From contig JAHIYG010000214.1 in NCBI GenBank assembly GCA_018815265.1, forward strand, positions 1 to 6,821: DNA of 6,821 nt. Reading direction: 5' to 3'. A program made the position numbers and the translations under genes. The notes under the pieces were generated by a model. It made no database searches, was not told the origin of the DNA, and saw only the letters and a program-made list of their open reading frames with translations. Position 1 is the first letter of the stretch. Each line of letters starts with the position of its first letter. Shown here piece after piece: positions 1 to 5,910 of the stretch. Origin of the DNA: Candidatus Altarchaeota archaeon (GTDB lineage Archaea > Altiarchaeota > Altiarchaeia > IMC4 > SCGC-AAA252-I15).

Positions 1-20
1 AGAAAAGATAATGTGAAAAA

Positions 21-872
21 ATGGTAAGCAGGTCAGTAAAGTTTTTCAGGAGGTTCACCTTCATCCTGTCCAACTTAAATCCAAACCTAGAATACAACCT
101 AAAACAAGCAGACATAGAGGAGGATGCTAGCATTTATCTCGCAGCTACGTTGATTCAGGCAATAAACATGTCTCTTCTACTAGCAGTCAGCGTATACTAC
201 ATACTATGGCGTGCAAAAAGCCAGTACACAATTATGGGGCCGGTTTTAGGAGTGATTGTAGCCTTCTTCGTGATATATCAGCGTCTTGGAAAACCGAAAA
301 TGATTGTAAAAAACAGGGTTAAAGACATTGAAAATCACCTTGTATTCACAATCCAGAGCCTATACATACAGATAAGCTCAGGCATGCCGATATACGATGC
401 CATGGCATCCATTGCAAGGTCTAACTACGGAGCTGCATCATCTGAATTCATGCGTGCAGTAGATGAGATTAAGTCAGGCACACATGTGGAAACAGCCCTT
501 GAGGACCTAGCATCCCGGAATCCATCGCCATATTTTCAAAAGACAATATGGCAGATAGTAAACGCCATAAAAACAGGTGGCGACCTGAGATACCTACTCA
601 AGGACTTGACTGAACGACTTGCACAGGACCAGATAAACACGGCAAAAAGCTTCGGTGCAAAACTCTCGCCAATATCCATGATATACATGCTGTCTGCAGT
701 CATAATCCCCTCCCTTGGAACGACAGTACTAATCACCATCTCCTCCCTACCGAATATCGGCGGGAAGATAAGTGAATCGACATTTTGGATAATACTGGTG
801 GTGACTATAGTGTTACAGTTACAGTTCGCAATGATAATACGGTCTTCAAGACCGAGTATAATAGGTGATTAA
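21..872 (+). CDS. TadC/ArlJ-like type II secretion system F (T2SF) family membrane platform protein, first of a tandem pair
   Basis: This 283-residue protein looks like an inner platform component of a type IV pilus-like or Tad-like assembly machine; such proteins sit in the cytoplasmic membrane and couple the secretion ATPase to growth of the pilin fibre. What I see: hydrophobic segments at about residues 41-63, 70-87, 217-241 and 254-274, with a soluble helical T2SF domain between them at about 100-205. That domain has the family's two characteristic stretches, an 'ISSGMPIYDAM' segment near 118-128 and 'KTGGDLRYLL' near 184-193. The N terminus is basic. The frame is closed by a TAA at 9-11, so ATG 21 is the first possible start; it lacks a Shine-Dalgarno sequence, consistent with translation coupled to an upstream gene. 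The stop abuts the next T2SF gene, which argues for one operon. Similar paired platform genes occur in Tad systems (TadB/TadC) and in the methanococcal Epd pilus locus. Family call is secure; which pilus it serves is not known, as no pilin or ATPase is in the window. Confidence 0.85.
   Translation: MVSRSVKFFRRFTFILSNLNPNLEYNLKQADIEEDASIYLAATLIQAINMSLLLAVSVYYILWRAKSQYTIMGPVLGVIVAFFVIYQRLGKPKMIVKNRVKDIENHLVFTIQSLYIQISSGMPIYDAMASIARSNYGAASSEFMRAVDEIKSGTHVETALEDLASRNPSPYFQKTIWQIVNAIKTGGDLRYLLKDLTERLAQDQINTAKSFGAKLSPISMIYMLSAVIIPSLGTTVLITISSLPNIGGKISESTFWIILVVTIVLQLQFAMIIRSSRPSIIGD
863..869 (+). promoter_or_regulatory. Shine-Dalgarno site that may select a TTG start at 874 for the second platform gene
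   Basis: The heptamer AGGTGAT is a perfect complement to the conserved 3' end of archaeal 16S rRNA (AUCACCU). It lies inside the last codons of the preceding gene and covers the GTG at 865, so it cannot serve that GTG. It sits four bases before an in-frame TTG at 874, a normal spacing. This supports initiation at 874, just after the preceding TAA at 870-872, rather than at the overlapping GTG. Confidence 0.5.
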
Positions 873-1866
873 ATTGAGGGATGCCCTATCCAGGATAGTA
901 CCCCACCGACTGCGTGTGGATTTGGATCAGATGCTGGCATACAGCGGGATAAGGTTCAATGTCGATAAATTCTTCTCAACCACTATTGGAACATCTCTTT
1001 TCATATCTGCAGTCATAGGACTGATACTTATAGAAACCAATCAACTCCCATTCGTGATGACGTTCGCAGTAGCTGAGGCAATACAGGTCATAGCAGTCTA
1101 TGCATACCTTATTGTTAGTGCAGACAAGAGAGGTCGTTTCGTGGAATCAGTTCTTCCAGACGTCCTCAAACTGACAGCATCAAACCTAAAGTCAGGACTT
1201 ACAATAGACAGAGCCCTGCTACACAGCGCCAGGCCAGAATTCGGTTTTTTCAGGGAAGAGATAAAGTTGGTTGCATCAAACATGATGGCAGGAGACACAT
1301 TTGAAAATGCTCTAAAGGAGATGAATAGAAGGGTGAAATCCAATGATTTCACGGCTGCAGTAGAGCTTATAACCCAGGGGATTAGGTCAGGGGGTAGACT
1401 CGCAGATTCAGTAGATTCTATGGCAGACATATTGATGAATCGTGAGATGGTGAAAAAAGAGATAAGGACTGGAGTACAAATGTACACTTCACTTGTCATA
1501 TTTGCAATAGTAGGCGGTGCGCCGATTCTATTCGGGATTTCAACCTTCCTGATTGAAATCCTGAAAAGCATGTCTGCAAGGATAACAGGGGCAACCGGTG
1601 ATACCATGGCATTAGCTACAAAAGCCGCCTCTGCAGGTGTCTTCACCCCGTCTACAATACCTATTGAAGTCGAGTTTATCAAGCATTTCGCCTTGATTTC
1701 ACTTACCACAACATCAGTAATCGGGTCAATTGTCGTTTCGTTGATATCGACTGGCAACTGGAAAAGAGGATTAAAGAACATACCAGTATTTTGCTTTCTC
1801 TCGACCGCTATATTTCTCATAGTAAATGAAGTACTCCATAATGTTATTGGGACGCAGTTCCTATGA
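865..1866 (+). CDS. TadC/ArlJ-like T2SF family membrane platform protein, second of a tandem pair
   Basis: A 333-residue second platform protein for the same presumed pilus or secretion machine. Hydrophobic segments lie at about residues 41-57, 62-84, 206-230, 272-296 and 305-323. The cytoplasmic T2SF domain runs from about 95 to 195, with 'NLKSGLTIDRAL' at 107-118 and 'GIRSGGRLADSV' at 172-183 as the typical paired motifs. The layout, two membrane segments, a helical domain, then a C-terminal membrane block, matches ArlJ/TadB-TadC proteins, and it carries one more membrane helix than its neighbour. The start is uncertain: GTG 865 overlaps the previous gene by 8 bp, whereas TTG 874 is preceded by a good Shine-Dalgarno heptamer and would give a 330-residue protein. 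The stop TGA is at 1864-1866. The two genes are too divergent to be a recent duplication by eye; they probably form a heteromeric platform. Confidence 0.85.
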   Translation: MIKLRDALSRIVPHRLRVDLDQMLAYSGIRFNVDKFFSTTIGTSLFISAVIGLILIETNQLPFVMTFAVAEAIQVIAVYAYLIVSADKRGRFVESVLPDVLKLTASNLKSGLTIDRALLHSARPEFGFFREEIKLVASNMMAGDTFENALKEMNRRVKSNDFTAAVELITQGIRSGGRLADSVDSMADILMNREMVKKEIRTGVQMYTSLVIFAIVGGAPILFGISTFLIEILKSMSARITGATGDTMALATKAASAGVFTPSTIPIEVEFIKHFALISLTTTSVIGSIVVSLISTGNWKRGLKNIPVFCFLSTAIFLIVNEVLHNVIGTQFL

Positions 1867-1879
1867 AGCCGATTAATAG

Positions 1880-1887
1880 TATAAAAA
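1880..1887 (+). promoter_or_regulatory. Candidate TATA box for the KaiC-like gene (leaderless or nearly leaderless mRNA)
   Basis: The octamer TATAAAAA lies in the 49-bp gap after the platform genes. Counting about 26 bases from its centre places a start of transcription near 1908-1912, a few bases before the ATG at 1916. There is no Shine-Dalgarno sequence before that ATG, as expected for a leaderless archaeal transcript. The gap also has no oligo-T terminator, so read-through from the platform genes remains possible. A second AT-rich stretch at 1891-1898 is too close to the ATG to act as the main box. Confidence 0.5.
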
Positions 1888-1915
1888 CAGTATATAGTAA
1901 AGTAATACACATAAG

Positions 1916-2623
1916 ATGACAGTGGAAAAAGTTAGGACCGGCGTGAATGGATTAGATGATATCTTGGATGGGGGAATACCCAGGGGAAACATAGTGTTGA
2001 TATCAGGGTCAGCAGGAACAGGTAAAAGTCTTCTAGCACTGTCATACATATATTACGGGGCAAAAAGCTGTGATGAGTCGGGCGTATACATAACCCTTGA
2101 GGAATTCCCGGAAAGAATCATAGAAAATGCGAAAACCATGGGATTCACAGATATAGAGGAGTTGATTGAAAGCAAGAAGATGGTGATTATGAGAACAGAC
2201 GTATTTGACCTTGAAAAACTGGTTGGGGGCATAGAAGACATGATTGAAAGCCGTAAGGCTAAAAGACTAGTTATTGACTCCATAACAGTGCTTTCAGCAT
2301 TCTCTGAAAAGCCGTTTATGGTCAGAAAAAGCATTTATGAACTAGCCAATATGCTGAAGAGAAACAATGTCACAGCAATATTTACAGGCGGCATAGAATC
2401 CACCGAAGAAGGTCACTTTGGCGTGTCTGTCGAAGAATATGCTGTTGACGGCATAATCCGGTTATTCCATAAAGTGGTTGGAAGCCAGTTTGTCAGAGCT
2501 ATCGGAGTCATAAAAATGAGGGGTAGCAGCCACTCTGACACAATACATCCCCTAGGCATCTCAGAAGTTACTGGCGTTAACGTATTGAAGGATCTGCCAC
2601 TCCCGGAGAACTTCAGAGTTTAG
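1916..2623 (+). CDS. Single-domain KaiC/RadA-like RecA-superfamily ATPase
   Basis: A 235-residue archaeal KaiC-family ATPase. Visible motifs: the family's N-terminal 'TGVNGLDDILDGGIPRG' at 8-24, Walker A 'GSAGTGKS' at 31-38, the two adjacent catalytic-type glutamates E62-E63 in 'ITLEE', Walker B ending at D121 in 'LVIDS', 'VEEYAVDGIIRL' at 172-183, and the late KaiC signature K200-M-R-G203 with H206. The length is that of one KaiC domain, so it lacks the CI-CII duplication of clock KaiC. It probably forms a nucleotide-dependent hexameric ring with a signalling or regulatory role; substrate and partner are not evident. It follows two ArlJ-like platform genes, which recalls ArlH, the KaiC-like ATPase of the archaellum, but it keeps both glutamates and looks like a canonical KaiC homologue, and it has its own promoter-like box. 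The stop TAG lies inside the convergent dapF gene (11-bp overlap). Family assignment is firm, biological role open. Confidence 0.9.
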   Translation: MTVEKVRTGVNGLDDILDGGIPRGNIVLISGSAGTGKSLLALSYIYYGAKSCDESGVYITLEEFPERIIENAKTMGFTDIEELIESKKMVIMRTDVFDLEKLVGGIEDMIESRKAKRLVIDSITVLSAFSEKPFMVRKSIYELANMLKRNNVTAIFTGGIESTEEGHFGVSVEEYAVDGIIRLFHKVVGSQFVRAIGVIKMRGSSHSDTIHPLGISEVTGVNVLKDLPLPENFRV

Positions 2624-3491
2624 GTGTATAAACTCCGGTAAAAACATATTCTGCTGGACCTATGAGATATGCCTCAGATATGTTTTCTGTTGTCCCATCC
2701 AACTCAACCTTCACTCTGCCGCCGCGCGCATTAAATACTATGGGTTTAGAGGGTGTTGCTTTTGCAGTTAAAACAGAAGCCACCGCACTCGCACATATGC
2801 CCGTACCACATGCCAGTGTTTCATCTTCCACGCCGCGTTCATAGGTTCTAATCTTGAACTCGTTTATACCGACTAACTCGACAAAATGGACGTTTACACC
2901 GTTTGGAAATACATGCAGGTGGTTTCTAATCCTCGCACCTATATTTTTTACATCCAAACCATCTATGTTCTCATAAAAAAGCACGGCATGGGGATTGCCC
3001 ATCCCAACAGATGTTATAGTGTATTCAAAACCGTGAATCATCACTTTTTGAGATATGAAGGTTTTATCTGGGTCTCCTGTAACTTGGGCTACACCACGTT
3101 TAACTTGGGGTCTGCCCATACCAACCTTAACCTCAGAAACGGAATCACCCTTAAAGACCAAGTTAAGGGATTTTATGCCAGCCAATGTTTCAACTCTCAT
3201 TTCCTTCTTTGCAACAATGCCTTGTTCATACACATACTTGGCAAGACATCTTATGCCGTTGCCGCACATTTCAGCCCTTGATCCGTCAGGGTTGTAGAAT
3301 ATGAAGTTCACATCAGCTACATCTGATTTTGCAACGAAAATCAGGCCGTCTGAGCCAACGCCAAAGTGTCTTTGACATATTTCTTTTACAAAAGCCGCCT
3401 TATCAGCTTCAGCTATGAGTACTTTGTCCCATTCATCGACGAGTATGAAGTCATTACCCGAACCCTGTAGTTTAGTGAAGTTCACTTGCAT
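2613..3491 (-). CDS. dapF: Diaminopimelate epimerase
   Basis: This enzyme (EC 5.1.1.7) interconverts LL- and meso-diaminopimelate, the penultimate step of lysine synthesis by the diaminopimelate route, in the cytoplasm and without a cofactor. The 292-residue protein has the usual length and both halves of the pseudo-symmetric fold. N-terminal half: 'FTKLQGSGNDFILVD' at 5-19, 'RHFGVGSDG' at 41-49, and the first catalytic cysteine C76 in 'MCGNGIRC'. C-terminal half: 'GNPHAV' at 165-170, 'YERGVEDET' at 217-225, and the second catalytic cysteine C228 in 'ACGTGICAS'. All residues expected for the two-thiol racemase are present. No other lysine gene is adjacent. The ATG at 3491 directly precedes the conserved N-terminal motif, so the start is well supported. 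It is transcribed divergently from the polymerase gene across 51 bp and ends in an 11-bp tail-to-tail overlap with the KaiC-like gene. Confidence 0.97.
   Translation of the reverse strand: MQVNFTKLQGSGNDFILVDEWDKVLIAEADKAAFVKEICQRHFGVGSDGLIFVAKSDVADVNFIFYNPDGSRAEMCGNGIRCLAKYVYEQGIVAKKEMRVETLAGIKSLNLVFKGDSVSEVKVGMGRPQVKRGVAQVTGDPDKTFISQKVMIHGFEYTITSVGMGNPHAVLFYENIDGLDVKNIGARIRNHLHVFPNGVNVHFVELVGINEFKIRTYERGVEDETLACGTGICASAVASVLTAKATPSKPIVFNARGGRVKVELDGTTENISEAYLIGPAEYVFTGVYTPKL
2616..2635. repeat. Perfect 7-bp inverted repeat (hairpin) across the overlapping 3' ends of the KaiC-like gene and dapF
   Basis: GAGTTTA at 2616-2622 is the exact complement of TAAACTC at 2629-2635, leaving a 6-base loop. 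The stem covers the last codons and part of the stop of the KaiC-like gene and lies within the last few codons of dapF. A second, mutually exclusive pairing exists between CCGGAG at 2603-2608 and CTCCGG at 2633-2638. There is no oligo-T run, so this is not a typical archaeal terminator; it could protect mRNA 3' ends or be chance. Confidence 0.4.
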
Positions 3492-3502
3492 TTTTTCTTC
3501 CT

Positions 3503-3510
3503 TTTATATA
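3503..3510 (+). promoter_or_regulatory. Candidate TATA box for the DNA polymerase gene
   Basis: The octamer TTTATATA matches the archaeal TATA-box consensus exactly. Its centre is about 36 bases before the polymerase ATG at 3543, which predicts transcription starting near 3532 and a leader of only about ten bases. On the opposite strand the same element would be too close to the dapF ATG (centre about 16 bases away) to act as its promoter. Confidence 0.6.
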
Positions 3511-3520
3511 TTCATTCAGC

Positions 3521-3528
3521 TTATTAAA
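3521..3528 (-). promoter_or_regulatory. Candidate TATA box for dapF
   Basis: Read on the minus strand this is TTTAATAA, close to the archaeal TATA consensus. Its centre is about 33 bases before the dapF ATG (3491), predicting transcription starting near 3498 and a leader of a few bases. No strong Shine-Dalgarno sequence precedes dapF; only a weak GGAAG lies upstream. The box lies downstream of the polymerase box on the other strand, so the two promoters are interleaved. Confidence 0.4.
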
Positions 3529-3531
3529 CCT

Positions 3532-3536
3532 GAGGT
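3532..3536 (+). promoter_or_regulatory. Shine-Dalgarno sequence of the DNA polymerase gene
   Basis: GAGGT lies six bases before the ATG at 3543 and is complementary to the 16S rRNA tail. It fixes the start at 3543, which also places the conserved N-terminal 'DADY' of PolB at the usual position. The predicted transcription start falls almost on this site, so the true start must be slightly upstream if the site is used. Confidence 0.55.
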
Positions 3537-3542
3537 CGACAT

Positions 3543-5858
3543 ATGAAAAAATGCCTATTAGACGCTGATTACATGACAAGAAACGAAAAACCAGTCATAA
3601 GGCTGTTCTATAAGGGCGAAGAAGGTGCATTAGTTGAGGAAGTCGGTGATTTTATACCCTATCTATACGCAATACCCCGGGGAGATATTGAGGGATTAAG
3701 GGGACAAATAAAGGTGTTAGAAGGTTATAGCGGGTCAGACATTGTTGAAAAGGACGCGGGAGAAGGGATGGAAAAAATTCTGAAGGTTTATTTCACACAC
3801 CCTAAAAACATCCCCCCAGCTAGGGAAGCTATTGCAAGGATGAAAAACTCGTCAGGGATTAGAGAGGCAGATATCCCATTTGCAAGAAGATATATAATAG
3901 ACTCTGGCATTGTACCCATGGATTTTTTCGAGTCCGTACCATTGAATGTCGCTTCATGGGATGTAGAAATCGCCGCTGACGGCGAACCAAATGCTTCAAA
4001 GAATCCGATACACATGATAAGCTACGCGGATTCAACGGGATATCGGAGGGTTTGGTTTTGGGGCAGAAAAAATCCGGGGTTGGACTTCGCAGAGGAAGTA
4101 AATAGTGAGAGCGAGATGATAGAACGCCTAGTTGAGACTATTTCAAAAAACAATATAGACATAATTACGGGATATAACACAGACAATTTCGACTTCCCAT
4201 ATATCCATGAGAGAGCGCAGAAAAACAAGATAGTGCTTAGTGTGGGGGCATGCGGTGAGGAATTAAAACTCGAGAGGAGAGGTATGAATATGGGTGCGAG
4301 AGTCGTTGGTAGACCGCATGTAGACATGTATCCAGTGTGCAGGCAAGTATTTAATCTCCCAAGGTACCAGCTTGAGGATGTCTATGAGGCATTGTTCAAA
4401 AAGGAGAAATTAGACATAAAAGTCGAGGAGATTAAGGAGTTTTATGAGTCTGAAGACGACAGCCTATTCGCTAAGCTTTGCGAATATTCAATGGCAGACG
4501 CTGATGCGACGTTGGATATAGCGTTGAAGATGCTGCCTCTAATGTATGAGCTGTCTAAGGTTATCAGACAGCCACTTTATGAAACATCCCGCATGGGTTC
4601 CGGCCAACGAGTTGAGTATTTGCTCGTTGAAGAAGCTCAGAAGAGAGGGATACTTGTTCCAAACAGGCCAAGCGATGATGAGTACGGTGAACGGGACGAC
4701 AGCCCGTATGAAGGTGCGTTTGTTGTCGATCCAATAAGGGGCATACACGATAACATAATACTCTTTGATTTCAGAAGCTTGTATCCGTCAATAATCCTAT
4801 CGCACAACATCGACATCTCAACCCTCGACTGCAGCTGCTGCGAGAAAGACGGGCATAAAGCCCCAAATAACCATCATTTCTGCACGAGAAACAGGGGATT
4901 CATACCTGAGGTTCTGAAAAAGCTTTTGGACAGGAGGACAGAATTCAAGAAACTAATGAAAAACGAGGATGACCCGGAAAAAAAAGCCCTCTTAGACGTG
5001 GAACAACAGGCTATGAAACTTTTGGCAAACAGCATGTATGGTTACTATGGCTTTCAAAGAGCTAGGTGGTACTGTAGGGAATGCGCGGAAGCCATCGCAG
5101 GATGGGGAAGACAATACATACAAAAAACTATAGATACCGCTAAAAAACACGGATTTGAGGTAGTATATGGAGATACTGACAGCGTCTACCTAACCAAGCC
5201 AGATATTAGTGATATAGATAAAATCAAGGATTTGTCAAAGCGTTTCCAGAAGGAAATAAACGATGAACTGCCTGATGCTATGGAATTGGAATATGAAGGC
5301 TTTTACCCGAGGGGGGTGTTCATTACCAAAAAAAGGTATGCGTTGATTGGGGAGGATGAGAAACTCACCATCAAGGGATTAGAAACCAGAAGGCGTGATT
5401 GGTGCCAGATAGCGAAGAAGACGCAAGAGAGGGTGTTGGATGCCCTATTGAAGGATCGTGACCCTGAAAAGGCTGCACAGTTGGTCAAGGAAACAGTCAG
5501 TAGGATAAAGGAGGGGGGTGTGCCATTGGATGAGCTAACCATAAACACGCAGATGACCAGGAATCTTGGAGGATATGTCAGCGAGGGACCGCATATTGCT
5601 GCAGTCAGAAAGGCCATGAAAGAGGGCGTCGAATACAAACAAGGAGATATAATAACTTATGTTGTGACAAAAGGCAATGCCACGAACATAGGCGATAAGG
5701 CAGTGGTTATAGAACATGCAAATGAGGGAGACTACGACCCTGACTACTACATAAACAACCAAGTATTGCCTGCAGTTATGAGAATACTTGAGGCATTAGG
5801 ATATCAAGAGGAAGAGATGAAAGGCCACGGCAGACAGATGACTCTAGGAGGCTGGTAA
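3543..5858 (+). CDS. polB: Family B DNA polymerase with 3'-5' proofreading exonuclease (euryarchaeal PolB type)
   Basis: A 771-residue replicative or repair DNA polymerase, full length for the Pfu/KOD-like family. N-terminal domain: residues matching the uracil read-ahead pocket of Pfu Pol are present (Y10, P39, P87, I90 in place of Val93, P112, F113). Exonuclease: Exo I D140/E142, Exo II N212/D217, Exo III Y315/D319, all intact. Polymerase: 'YEGA' linker motif at 389-392, motif A 'DFRSLYPSII' with D409, motif B 'KLLANSMYGYYG' from K492, motif C 'YGDTDS' with D544 and D546, then 'KKRY' at 596-599 and 'KGLETRRRDW' at 611-620. Cysteines C511 and C514 (CREC) match the second disulfide of hyperthermophilic PolBs; a CxCC cluster at 430-433 with C447 matches the first. 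The C terminus, Q765..L768..W771, resembles a PCNA-binding PIP box ending at the stop codon. No intein occupies the common sites in motifs A, B or C. Identification is certain; it is the PolB3-like euryarchaeal form by motif spacing. Confidence 0.98.
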   Translation: MKKCLLDADYMTRNEKPVIRLFYKGEEGALVEEVGDFIPYLYAIPRGDIEGLRGQIKVLEGYSGSDIVEKDAGEGMEKILKVYFTHPKNIPPAREAIARMKNSSGIREADIPFARRYIIDSGIVPMDFFESVPLNVASWDVEIAADGEPNASKNPIHMISYADSTGYRRVWFWGRKNPGLDFAEEVNSESEMIERLVETISKNNIDIITGYNTDNFDFPYIHERAQKNKIVLSVGACGEELKLERRGMNMGARVVGRPHVDMYPVCRQVFNLPRYQLEDVYEALFKKEKLDIKVEEIKEFYESEDDSLFAKLCEYSMADADATLDIALKMLPLMYELSKVIRQPLYETSRMGSGQRVEYLLVEEAQKRGILVPNRPSDDEYGERDDSPYEGAFVVDPIRGIHDNIILFDFRSLYPSIILSHNIDISTLDCSCCEKDGHKAPNNHHFCTRNRGFIPEVLKKLLDRRTEFKKLMKNEDDPEKKALLDVEQQAMKLLANSMYGYYGFQRARWYCRECAEAIAGWGRQYIQKTIDTAKKHGFEVVYGDTDSVYLTKPDISDIDKIKDLSKRFQKEINDELPDAMELEYEGFYPRGVFITKKRYALIGEDEKLTIKGLETRRRDWCQIAKKTQERVLDALLKDRDPEKAAQLVKETVSRIKEGGVPLDELTINTQMTRNLGGYVSEGPHIAAVRKAMKEGVEYKQGDIITYVVTKGNATNIGDKAVVIEHANEGDYDPDYYINNQVLPAVMRILEALGYQEEEMKGHGRQMTLGGW

Positions 5859-5872
5859 AACAAGAGTAAAGA

Positions 5873-5900
5873 GGGAAAATATGTTTCCCCCCTATTTTTT
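5873..5900. terminator. Hairpin plus oligo-T region between convergent polB and FKBP genes, possible bidirectional terminator
   Basis: GGGAAA at 5873-5878 pairs with TTTCCC at 5884-5889 around a five-base loop, only 15 bases after the polymerase stop. On the plus strand it is followed by a six-T run at 5895-5900, and on the minus strand the FKBP transcript would meet a TTTT run at 5876-5879 and further T-rich sequence up to 5856. Archaeal termination mainly needs oligo-T, so both genes could end here within the 52-bp gap. Confidence 0.55.
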
Positions 5901-5910
5901 CCTATTCCTG

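Noticed and set aside
1..27. Possible 3' end of an upstream gene, for example the frame from base 1 that ends at TAA 25-27 and overlaps the first platform gene.
   Set aside because: Only eight codons are visible and all three frames stop within the first 27 bases, so neither the frame nor the identity can be supported. A secretion ATPase gene would be expected upstream by context only.
48..54. Strong Shine-Dalgarno-like AGGAGGT inside the first platform gene.
   Set aside because: It encodes Arg codons in frame and no ATG, GTG or TTG in the right frame follows at normal spacing, so it does not mark a later start.
1098..1910. Long 270-codon open frame on the minus strand opposite the second platform gene.
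   Set aside because: It lies entirely antisense to a gene with clear T2SF motifs, its translation shows no recognisable domain, and it has the irregular composition of a shadow frame.
2886..3281. 131-codon open frame on the plus strand within dapF.
   Set aside because: It is antisense to the conserved dapF coding sequence, which contains both catalytic cysteine motifs, and shows no domain of its own.
4022..4327. Minus-strand open frame of 101 codons within polB, with others at 5303-5638 and 5535-5762.
   Set aside because: All are opposite conserved PolB exonuclease or thumb coding sequence and have no plausible start signals or domain features.
3543..5858. Search for an intein in the polymerase, since archaeal PolB genes often carry them.
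   Set aside because: Motifs A, B and C are uninterrupted and the total length of 771 residues matches intein-free enzymes.
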